Shown: positions 55,714-64,000 of the stretch, in pieces
Layout: each line of letters starts with the position of its first letter
Position numbering within the stretch: position 1 is the stretch's first letter
Source of the DNA: Xylophilus sp. GOD-11R
Lineage (GTDB): Bacteria > Pseudomonadota > Gammaproteobacteria > Burkholderiales > Burkholderiaceae_C
NCBI RefSeq assembly: GCF_033546935.1
Contig: NZ_CP137854.1
Location: 2,542,001 to 2,606,000, forward strand
Length of the DNA stretch: 64,000 bases
Direction: 5' to 3'
The notes under the pieces: generated by a model
Told to the model about the DNA's origin: nothing
Databases searched by the model: none
What the model saw: the letters and a program-made list of their open reading frames with translations, nothing else
Made by a program: the position numbers and the translations under genes

Positions 55714-56871
55714 ATGGCGACGATGGAACGCATCCTGCGGCTGATGGCCGAAAAGCAGGCGTCCGACCTCTACATGTCGGCCAACGCGCCGGCCACCCTG
55801 CGCATCAACGGCGACTGCATCGCGCTGAACAACCAGCCGCTGCCCTTCGACGCGCCCAAGAACCTGCTGGCCGAGGTGCTGCCGGCGGTCCGCATGGAGG
55901 AGCTGGAGGAAACCGGGGAGCTCAACGTCGGCTTCGCCATGAAGGACGTCGGGCGGTTTCGTGTCAGCGCCATGCGCCAGCGGGGATCGTTCGCGGTGGT
56001 CATTCGCTACATTCACAGCGAGATCCCCAAGCTCGACACCCTCAACGTGCCCATGGTGCTGGGCGAGTTGATTCAGGAGCGGCGCGGACTGCTGCTGATG
56101 GTGGGCTCCACCGGCGCGGGCAAGAGCACCACGCTGGCCTCGATGATCGACCACCGCAACGAAAACCGCGGTGGCCACATCCTGACCATCGAGGAGCCGA
56201 TCGAATTCTTGTTCCGCAGCAAGAAGTCGGTGGTGAACCAGCGCGAAATCGGCGTCGATACCGCCTCGCTTCAGGTGGCGTTGAAAAACGCGCTACGCCA
56301 GGCGCCGGATGTCATTTTGATCGGCGAGATCCGCGACCGGGAGACCATGTCGGCGGCCATCGCCTATGCGCAGTCGGGCCACCTGTGCCTGGCGACCATG
56401 CACGCCAACAACAGCTACCAGACGATGAACCGGATCCTGAGCTTCTATCCGGCCGAGGTGCGGCCGACGATGCTCGGCGACCTGGCCACCGCGCTGACCG
56501 CCATCGTCTCGCAGCGGCTGCTGCGTACCAATGCCGGCACACGGATACCGGCGGTGGAAGTCATGCTCAACACGCCCAACATCGCCGAGCTCATCGAACG
56601 CGGCGACTTCTCCGCCGTGCAGACCGCCATGGAGAAGTCCATGGCCGAGGGCTCGCAGACCTTCGAGCAGGATATCGCCCGGCTGATCCAGGAAAACAAG
56701 GTGAGTCGCAAGGAAGGCATGGCGCAGGCCGATTCGCCGACCAACCTGCTCTGGCGGCTGGACAACGATTTCGACATGGCGCGACGCGCGGCCACCGAGG
56801 CAAGCCTGCAGGCCGAGGCCGATCCGGTCGGACCGACCTTTACCGACATCGTCCTGGATATAAAGCTTTAA
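55714..56871 (+). CDS. pilU: PilT/PilU-type twitching motility ATPase, probably PilU
   Basis: A 385-aa hexameric ATPase driving type IV pilus retraction. Walker A is GSTGAGKSTT (131-140), the Asp box ILTIEEPIEF, Walker B LIGEIRDRETM, and the His box LATMHANNS. PilU is favoured over PilT by the extended C-terminus (to FTDIVLDIKL) and by the MERILRLMAEKQASDLYMS start. It is isolated from other pilus genes, in a dapC-pilU-dapE-prmB run. Ending at 56871, it is followed by a hairpin repeat. Confidence 0.9.
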   Translation: MATMERILRLMAEKQASDLYMSANAPATLRINGDCIALNNQPLPFDAPKNLLAEVLPAVRMEELEETGELNVGFAMKDVGRFRVSAMRQRGSFAVVIRYIHSEIPKLDTLNVPMVLGELIQERRGLLLMVGSTGAGKSTTLASMIDHRNENRGGHILTIEEPIEFLFRSKKSVVNQREIGVDTASLQVALKNALRQAPDVILIGEIRDRETMSAAIAYAQSGHLCLATMHANNSYQTMNRILSFYPAEVRPTMLGDLATALTAIVSQRLLRTNAGTRIPAVEVMLNTPNIAELIERGDFSAVQTAMEKSMAEGSQTFEQDIARLIQENKVSRKEGMAQADSPTNLLWRLDNDFDMARRAATEASLQAEADPVGPTFTDIVLDIKL

Positions 56872-56879
56872 CCAAGGGA

Positions 56880-56995
56880 TTGGTTTTCCCCCAGGCTTGC
56901 CCACTTCGTGTGGCCGCCTTCCCCTTTCATGGGGCGACACCTGCGGTCCGGCAAAGCCGGTCCCGCGGTGTCCTCCAACGGGCTTCGCTTCGCTT
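56880..56995. repeat. Interspersed hairpin repeat of Comamonadaceae type
   Basis: The 153-bp gap between pilU and dapE contains a CCGCCTTCCCC...GGGGCGACACC arm and a strong stem-loop at 56937-56971: ACACC-TGCGG on the left and CCGCGG-TGT on the right around an inner CCGGC-AAA-GCCGG hairpin. I recall similar intergenic elements in Comamonadaceae genomes; no other copy is visible in this window. It may affect mRNA stability or terminate transcription between the genes. Confidence 0.55.
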
Positions 56996-57024
56996 GCCAG
57001 GCGGAGCCGCTGACTGACTGAGTT

Positions 57025-58182
57025 ATGACACCTACATTGCTGCTGACGGAAGAACTGATATCGCGGCCGTCCGTGACGCCCGACGATGCCGGCTGCCTGG
57101 AGATCCTCGAGCGGCGGCTGGCTGCGCTTGGCTTCGTGAACGAGCGCATGGACAGCGGGCCGGAGACGTTCCGGGTATCCAACCTCTGGGCGAAGCGGCC
57201 GGGCGCTTCGGCCGATGCGCCGGTGCTGGTGTTTGCCGGTCACACCGACGTGGTGCCGACCGGGCCGCTGGCGCAATGGAGCCAGCCGCCCTTCGTGCCG
57301 ACGCACCGCGACGGCAAGCTCTTCGGGCGGGGCGCGGCCGACATGAAGTCGTCCATCGCGGCTTTCGTGGTGGCGGTGGAAGAGTTCGTCGCCGCCACGC
57401 CGCAGTCGCCGATCGCCCTCGCGCTGCTGCTGACCAGCGACGAGGAAGGCCCCGCCGTGGATGGCACGGTCTCCGTCTGCCGGGCGCTGCAGGCGCGCGG
57501 CGAGCGTCTGGACTGGTGCATCGTCGGTGAACCCACCGCCGTGGAGCACACCGGCGACATGGTCAAGAACGGCCGGCGCGGCAGCATGAACGGCAAGCTT
57601 ACCGTGCGCGGCGTGCAGGGGCACATCGCCTATCCGCAACTCGCCCGCAACCCGATTCACCAGGCGCTGCCGGCGCTGACCGAGCTGGCCGCGACCGAAT
57701 GGGATCGCGGCAACGACTTCTTTCCGCCGACCTCCTGGCAGATCAGCAACATCCACGGCGGCACCGGCGCATCGAACGTGATTCCAGGTGAGGTGGTGAT
57801 CGACTGCAATTTTCGCTTCTGCACCGAATCCACTTCCGACGGCCTGCAGGCGCGGGTGGCCGAGGTGCTAGACCGCCACGGGCTGCAATACGACATGGTG
57901 TGGACCATCTCCGGCCAGCCCTTTCTCACCGAACCCGGCGTGCTGGTGAACGCGGTGCGCGACGCGATCCGCGACGAGACCGGCATCGCCACCGAACTGT
58001 CCACCACCGGCGGCACCAGCGACGGCCGCTTCATCGCCCGCATCTGCCCGCAAGTGCTGGAGTGCGGCCCGCCCAACGCCATGATCCACAAGATCGACGA
58101 ACACGTGGACGTGGCCGAGCTGGAGCCGCTGAAGAACATCTACCGCCGTGCCATCGAGAACCTGGCCAGGGGCGCGGCATGA
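57025..58182 (+). CDS. dapE: Succinyl-diaminopimelate desuccinylase
   Basis: A 385-aa M20 zinc peptidase-family enzyme giving LL-diaminopimelate and succinate. Metal ligands: His in [11 protein letters not shown], Asp in [10 protein letters not shown], Glu in [14 protein letters not shown], Glu in CIVGEPTA and the C-terminal His in [11 protein letters not shown]. The dimerisation domain ([17 protein letters not shown]) is present. ATG 57025; it overlaps prmB by 4 bp (ATGA). With dapC it serves lysine and peptidoglycan synthesis. Confidence 0.96.
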   Translation: MTPTLLLTEELISRPSVTPDDAGCLEILERRLAALGFVNERMDSGPETFRVSNLWAKRPGASADAPVLVFAGHTDVVPTGPLAQWSQPPFVPTHRDGKLFGRGAADMKSSIAAFVVAVEEFVAATPQSPIALALLLTSDEEGPAVDGTVSVCRALQARGERLDWCIVGEPTAVEHTGDMVKNGRRGSMNGKLTVRGVQGHIAYPQLARNPIHQALPALTELAATEWDRGNDFFPPTSWQISNIHGGTGASNVIPGEVVIDCNFRFCTESTSDGLQARVAEVLDRHGLQYDMVWTISGQPFLTEPGVLVNAVRDAIRDETGIATELSTTGGTSDGRFIARICPQVLECGPPNAMIHKIDEHVDVAELEPLKNIYRRAIENLARGAA

Positions 58183-59069
58183 CCCTCATCGAAACCGTCA
58201 GCTCGGCCGCGCGCCGCCTGGAAGACGCCGGCGTCGCCTTCGGCCACGGCACCACCAATGCCTTCGACGAAGCCGCCTGGCTGGTGCTGTGGCAACTCGG
58301 CTTGCCGCTGGACGACCTCGACGGCGTGGCCACGCGGCCGGTCAGCACCGGCGAGGCCGAACAGATTGCGACCCTGCTAGACGAGCGCATCGCCAGCCGC
58401 AAGCCCGCCGCCTACCTGACCAACGAAGCCTGGCTGCAGGGCGTGCCCTTCTACATCGACGAGCGCTCCATCGTGCCGCGCAGCTTCATCGCCGAACTCA
58501 TCGCCGACGGCAGTTTCGACGAATGGCTGGGCGACCACACCCATCGCGTGCTCGACCTGTGCACCGGCAACGGCAGCCTGGCGGTGCTCTGCGCCATGGC
58601 CTGGCCCGAGGTGTCGGTCGTCGGCGCGGACATTTCCGCCGATGCGCTGGACGTGGCCCGCATCAACGTGGAGCGGCACGCGCTCGAAGACCGGGTCGTG
58701 CTGGTCGAGTCCGACGGGCTCTCCACGGTCGCCGGCCCGTACGACCTCATCGTCTGCAATCCACCCTACGTCAACGCGGCCAGCATGGCCGCGCTGCCCG
58801 CCGAATACCGTGCCGAGCCCGCCCTGGCGCTGGCCGGCGGCGACGACGGCATGGACTTCATCCGCCGCCTCTTCGCCGAGGCTCCGGCGCACATGACCGA
58901 ACACGCGGTCCTGGTGCTGGAGATCGGCAACGAGCGTTCCTTCTTCGAGGCCGCCTTCCCGCACCTGCCCGTCACCTGGCTGGACACCAGCGCCGGCGAC
59001 GATCAGGTGCTGCTGGTCGAGCGTGCCGCCCTGGCCGCGCCTTTCATTCCCGGCGCCGCCGGTTCCTGA
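58179..59069 (+). CDS. prmB: Ribosomal protein uL3 glutamine methyltransferase
   Basis: A 296-aa SAM-dependent methyltransferase modifying a Gln of ribosomal protein L3. SAM site [16 protein letters not shown] (about residue 125), [10 protein letters not shown], and the substrate motif NPPYV near 191, followed by [18 protein letters not shown]. The [21 protein letters not shown]-terminal helix pair distinguishes PrmB from PrmC. Start ATG 58179 overlaps the dapE stop, so the genes are coupled; the ABC-F gene starts 7 nt after its stop. Confidence 0.93.
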   Translation: MTLIETVSSAARRLEDAGVAFGHGTTNAFDEAAWLVLWQLGLPLDDLDGVATRPVSTGEAEQIATLLDERIASRKPAAYLTNEAWLQGVPFYIDERSIVPRSFIAELIADGSFDEWLGDHTHRVLDLCTGNGSLAVLCAMAWPEVSVVGADISADALDVARINVERHALEDRVVLVESDGLSTVAGPYDLIVCNPPYVNAASMAALPAEYRAEPALALAGGDDGMDFIRRLFAEAPAHMTEHAVLVLEIGNERSFFEAAFPHLPVTWLDTSAGDDQVLLVERAALAAPFIPGAAGS

Positions 59070-59076
59070 CCCCTTC

Positions 59077-61014
<1,938 letters not shown>

Positions 61015-61019
61015 GGAAA

Positions 61020-61039
61020 GCGCCCCTGCGCAGGGGCGC
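61020..61039 (-). terminator. Palindromic hairpin between ABC-F and serine acetyltransferase genes
   Basis: A perfect 20-nt palindrome (arms GCGCCCCTGC and GCAGGGGCGC) sits between convergent genes. On the minus strand it is followed by TTTCCTC, so it more likely ends the serine acetyltransferase transcript; the plus side has no T-run. Confidence 0.55.
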
Positions 61040-61044
61040 CCGGC

Positions 61045-61926
61045 TCAGCTGATCGAGCTGGCCTGGGTGACGCTGCCACCGGCCGGCACGTCGTGCGTCA
61101 GCCAGACGTTGCCGCCGATGGACGCGCCCCGGCCCAGGATCACGTTGCCCAGCACCGTCGCGCCGGCGTAGATCACCACGTCGTCTTCCACCGTCGGATG
61201 GCGCTTCAGGCCCTTCTGCAGCGTGCCGTCCGCCGACTTGGGGAAGCGCCTCGCACCCAGCGTCACCGCCTGGTAGATGCGCACCCGCTCGCCGATGACC
61301 GCCGTTTCGCCGATCACGACACCCGTGCCGTGGTCGATGAAGAAATGCCCGCCGATCTGCGCGCCGGGGTGGATGTCGATCCCCGTGCGGCTATGCGCCT
61401 GCTCGGCCGCGATGCGCGCCAGCAGCGGCAGGCCGAGCCGGTAGAGCCGATGCGCCAGGCGGTGATGGATCATGGCCAGCACGCCGGGATAGCAGAGCAG
61501 CACCTCGTCGACGCTGCGCGCTGCAGGGTCGCCCTCGTAGGCGGCCAGCACGTCGGTGTCGAGCAGGCGGCGGATGTCCGGCAGGTCGTCTGCGAAGGTG
61601 CGCACCAGTTCGGTCGCGCGCTCGTGAACTTCCGACGCATCCATGCCGCTGAAACGCAGTTCCAGCCGGGCCTGGCACAGTAAGGTGTGCAGTGCGGCGT
61701 CGAGCGTGTGGCCGACGTAGTAGTCCTCGTTTTCCTGGCGCAGGTCGGGCGGGCCGAGCCGCATCGGAAACAGCGCCTTGCGGATCGCGTCGACGGCCTC
61801 GGCCACAGCGTCGGGCGACGGGAACTCGCGCGCCCCCGGCTCGCGCGGCCGGGCTTGCGAGGCACGCCATTCATTGCGCGCCTGGTGCAGACCCTGAACG
61901 ATGGCGTCTATGCGCAGCGTGGGCAT
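61045..61926 (-). CDS. cysE: Serine O-acetyltransferase (EpsC/CysE type)
   Basis: A 293-aa enzyme making O-acetyl-L-serine from serine and acetyl-CoA for cysteine synthesis. A helical N-terminal domain (CYPGVLAMIHHRLAHRLYRL near residue 144) is followed by a left-handed beta-helix of hexapeptide repeats (GIDIHPGAQIGGHFFIDHG; GVVIGETAVIGERVRIYQAV). Catalytic His and Asp lie in HPGA and DHGTG. The long N-terminus fits the SATase form called EpsC in many beta-proteobacteria. It is followed upstream by the methionine importer on the same strand (20 bp), giving a sulfur amino-acid theme. Confidence 0.92.
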   Translation of the reverse strand: MPTLRIDAIVQGLHQARNEWRASQARPREPGAREFPSPDAVAEAVDAIRKALFPMRLGPPDLRQENEDYYVGHTLDAALHTLLCQARLELRFSGMDASEVHERATELVRTFADDLPDIRRLLDTDVLAAYEGDPAARSVDEVLLCYPGVLAMIHHRLAHRLYRLGLPLLARIAAEQAHSRTGIDIHPGAQIGGHFFIDHGTGVVIGETAVIGERVRIYQAVTLGARRFPKSADGTLQKGLKRHPTVEDDVVIYAGATVLGNVILGRGASIGGNVWLTHDVPAGGSVTQASSIS

Positions 61927-61946
61927 GGCGGATGCTCGCGGCGAAG

Positions 61947-62738
61947 TCAGAAGCCGGGCAGCACCGAGCCCTTGAACTCGGTCTCGATGTACTTGCGGAT
62001 CTCGTCGGAGTGGTAGGCCTTGACCAGCTTGCCGACCCAGGGCTTGTCCTTGTCCTGCTCGCGCACCGCGATGATGTTGATATAGGGGCTCTTGGCGCCT
62101 TCGCGGGCGATGGAGTCGGCCACCGGGTCCAGGCCGCCGCTCTTGGCGAAGTTGGTGTTGATGCCGGCGGCGTCGAGGTCGGGCAGCGAGCGCGGCAGCT
62201 GGGCGGCGTCGATCTCGACGAACTTCAGCTTCTTGGGGTTGGAGGTCACGTCTAGCGGGGTGACATTGACGCCCGCTTCCGGCCGCACCTTGATGATGCC
62301 CTGGTCCTGCAGCAGCAGCAGCACGCGGCCGCCGTTGGTCACGTCGTTGGGCATGCCGAAGCGGGCGCCTTCCTTGAGTTCGCTCAGGTTCTTGATCTTC
62401 TTGCTGTAGATGCCCATCGGGAAGTTGATGGTGTAGCCGACCGACACGAACTTGTAGCCGCGGTCCTTCACCTGCACGTCGAGGTAGGGCTTGTGCTGGT
62501 AGCTGTTGGCATCCAGATCGCCGGCGGCCAGCGCGGCGTTGGGCTGCACGTAATCGCTGAATTCGACGATCTGCAGGTTCAGGCCGTCCTTGGCGGCGAC
62601 CTTCTTGACCTGCTCCATGATCTGCGCGTGTGGGCCGGCGGTGACGCCGATCTTGATCGGCTTGTCCTGCGCCTGAGCGATGCCGGTGGCCAGCAGGGTC
62701 GAGAGCACGGCGGCCGAGAGGATGTTTCTGCGTTGCAT
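61947..62738 (-). CDS. metQ: D-methionine ABC transporter substrate-binding protein
   Basis: A 263-aa NlpA-family binding protein (IKIGVTAGPHAQIMEQVKKVA; FSDYVQPNAALAAGDLDANSYQHKPYLD; KEGARFGMPNDVTNGGRVL). The N-terminus is an ordinary Sec signal cut after AQA at residue 23, with no lipobox Cys, so it should be soluble in the periplasm rather than a lipoprotein as in E. coli. ATG 62738 is supported by the signal peptide; the frame upstream is antiphase to metI. Third gene of metNIQ. Confidence 0.93.
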   Translation of the reverse strand: MQRRNILSAAVLSTLLATGIAQAQDKPIKIGVTAGPHAQIMEQVKKVAAKDGLNLQIVEFSDYVQPNAALAAGDLDANSYQHKPYLDVQVKDRGYKFVSVGYTINFPMGIYSKKIKNLSELKEGARFGMPNDVTNGGRVLLLLQDQGIIKVRPEAGVNVTPLDVTSNPKKLKFVEIDAAQLPRSLPDLDAAGINTNFAKSGGLDPVADSIAREGAKSPYINIIAVREQDKDKPWVGKLVKAYHSDEIRKYIETEFKGSVLPGF

Positions 62739-62779
62739 GAGAGTTCTCTTTTGAATGAATTGAGGATGAAGGGTTCGCT

Positions 62780-63451
62780 TCAACGGTGGCGCAGGCGGCG
62801 CACGGCCCAGTCGCCGAAGCTCTGCACGGCCTGCACGAAGAAGATCAGCACGACCACTACGGCCAGCATGACCTCGGGCAGGAAGCGCTGGTAGCCATAG
62901 CGGATGCCCAGGTCGCCCAGCCCGCCGCCGCCGATGGCGCCGGCCATGGCGGAATATCCGGTGAGGCTCACCAGCGTGATGGTGAGTGCCGCCACGATGC
63001 CGGGGAAAGCCTCGGGCAGCAGCACCTTCCAGACGATCTGCCAGGTGTTGGCGCCCATGGCCAGCGCGGCCTCGACCACACCGTCGTCGACTTCGCGCAG
63101 CGCCACTTCCACCAGCCGCGCCACGAAAGGCGTGGCCGCGATGGTCAGCGGCACGATCGCCGCGCCGGTGCCGATGGACGAACCCGACAGCAGCCGGGTC
63201 AGCGGAATGATGGCCACCAGCAGGATGATGAAAGGCGTCGAGCGCACCGCGTTGACGATCCAGCCGGTGACGCTGTTGGCCACTCGGTTCTCGAGCAGCG
63301 CACCCTGGTCGGACAGCCGCAGGTACACGCCCAGCGGAATGCCGAACACAGCGCCGAGCACGCCCGAGACGCCGACCATCACCATGGTTTCCCACAACGA
63401 GGTGCCGAAGACTTCCATGAACATCGGCGTGAAAAGAATGCTGTCGCTCAT
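62780..63451 (-). CDS. metI: Methionine ABC transporter permease
   Basis: A 223-aa permease with five membrane helices. Family features: TLWETMVMV-like start (GTSLWETMVMVGVSG), NAVRSTPFIILLVAIIPLTR near residue 67, and the EAA loop VVEAALAMGANTWQIVWKVLLPEA near 125, then GYSAMAGAIGGGGLGDLGIRYGY. Start ATG 63451. It lies between metN (34 bp) and metQ (41 bp), the standard metNIQ order. Confidence 0.95.
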   Translation of the reverse strand: MSDSILFTPMFMEVFGTSLWETMVMVGVSGVLGAVFGIPLGVYLRLSDQGALLENRVANSVTGWIVNAVRSTPFIILLVAIIPLTRLLSGSSIGTGAAIVPLTIAATPFVARLVEVALREVDDGVVEAALAMGANTWQIVWKVLLPEAFPGIVAALTITLVSLTGYSAMAGAIGGGGLGDLGIRYGYQRFLPEVMLAVVVVLIFFVQAVQSFGDWAVRRLRHR

Positions 63452-63485
63452 GGCCGTGCTTGCTCCACGCGTGGTTGGGTCTGGT

Positions 63486-64000
63486 TCATGCCGCGATCTC
63501 CTCGGTGCGCACACCCGCGTTCTGCAGGTGGGCGATGGCCAGCGCCAGCGCGTCGGCCGGGCCGCGCAGCAGCACCGTCAGCGAGGCGAAAGCCAGGCCC
63601 TGGATCTCGTCGACCTGGCCGTGGACGATGTTCGCGTCCACGCCGAAACGGCGGACCAGCTCCGACAGAACCGAGCGCTCCGCGTCCTCGCCCAGAAAGG
63701 CGAGCCGCAGCAGCCGGGCCTCGCCGGGGTGCTGGGCGATCACCGCCCGCACCCGCGCCGCCACGGGCTCGGGAAGCGCCTGCGGCACCACGTCCTCGAC
63801 CAGGCTCTTGGTGATGGCCTCGCGTGGCTGCAGGAAGATCTCGGACACATCGGCGAGCTCCACCACCCGGCCGGCATCGAGCACCGCCGCACGATGGGCG
63901 AGCTGCTTGATGACCTGCATCTGATGGGTGATGAGGATGATGGTCAGGCCGAAGTCGGCGTTGATCTGCCGCAGCAGCGCCAGGATGGAACGCGCGGTTT
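63486..64000 (-). CDS. metN: Methionine ABC transporter ATP-binding protein, 5' part beyond window
   Basis: Only the last 171 codons are visible; the gene starts to the right of the window. The end of the ABC domain shows the H-loop in LTIILITHQMQVIKQLA followed by AAVLDAGRVVELADVSEIF. The C-terminal NIL domain (LLRLAFLGEDAERSVLSELV; DANIVHGQVDEIQG) is the ACT-like methionine sensor typical of MetN, which shuts the importer down when internal methionine is high. Confidence 0.93.
   Translation of the reverse strand, partial: TARSILALLRQINADFGLTIILITHQMQVIKQLAHRAAVLDAGRVVELADVSEIFLQPREAITKSLVEDVVPQALPEPVAARVRAVIAQHPGEARLLRLAFLGEDAERSVLSELVRRFGVDANIVHGQVDEIQGLAFASLTVLLRGPADALALAIAHLQNAGVRTEEIAA

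Overview
The window is a GC-rich, densely packed bacterial chromosome segment that looks betaproteobacterial, order Burkholderiales and most like Comamonadaceae. The evidence is gene content and order: a cyoABCD-surf1-regBA block, purL next to map and glnD, ligA-zipA-smc, a dapC-pilU-dapE-prmB run, and a hairpin repeat of a type I associate with Comamonadaceae. No phage, insertion sequence, CRISPR array or replication origin is visible. Almost everything is ordinary core genome.

Layout. 1-5.5 kb: 3' part of a spore-coat-U type pilin gene, hemH, a HAD phosphatase, a MOSC protein and a DUF3772/MscS channel. 5.7-9.6 kb: an AI-2E family permease, a TPP riboswitch leading into a TonB-dependent receptor, and two identical tRNA-Asn genes with a strong terminator. 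9.7-13 kb: a chemotaxis receptor and a SulP transporter. 13-19.8 kb: a minus-strand operon with cytochrome bo-type quinol oxidase genes (cyoABCD), surf1, and the redox two-component pair regB/regA. 20-27 kb: a metabolite transporter, IclR, AraC and LysR regulators, a fumarylpyruvate-hydrolase-like enzyme, a DapA-family lyase/aldolase and a DUF808 membrane protein. 27-51 kb: housekeeping genes (purL, map, glnD, an amino-acid ABC transporter, def, ligA, zipA, smc) interrupted at three places by single unrelated genes. 51-64 kb: glgP, an SDR, dapC-pilU-dapE-prmB, an ABC-F ATPase, cysE and a metNIQ methionine importer (metN cut by the window edge).

The most interesting signal is those three interrupting genes. 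The 815-aa gene at 27.3 kb and the 384-aa gene at 42.6 kb each follow a perfect plant-inducible-promoter (PIP) box (TTCGB-N15-TTCGB) with a YANNNT -10 element exactly 31 nt downstream. That is the promoter architecture of HrpX/HrpB-activated type III secretion genes in Xanthomonas, Acidovorax and Ralstonia. The third gene, at 50.8 kb, has a PIP box with one mismatch and a -10 element at 32 nt. It encodes a protein starting MGNCIS (an N-myristoylation signal plus a palmitoylatable Cys) with a Cys-His-Asp transglutaminase-like triad, as in the HopX/XopE effectors. I infer a plant-associated bacterium with an Hrp type III secretion system encoded elsewhere, and three dispersed effector genes here, two of which I cannot assign to any known family.

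A second point is the TPP riboswitch in front of the TonB-dependent receptor. The protein would be annotated from sequence alone as a siderophore receptor, but its control suggests uptake of thiamine or a thiamine precursor.
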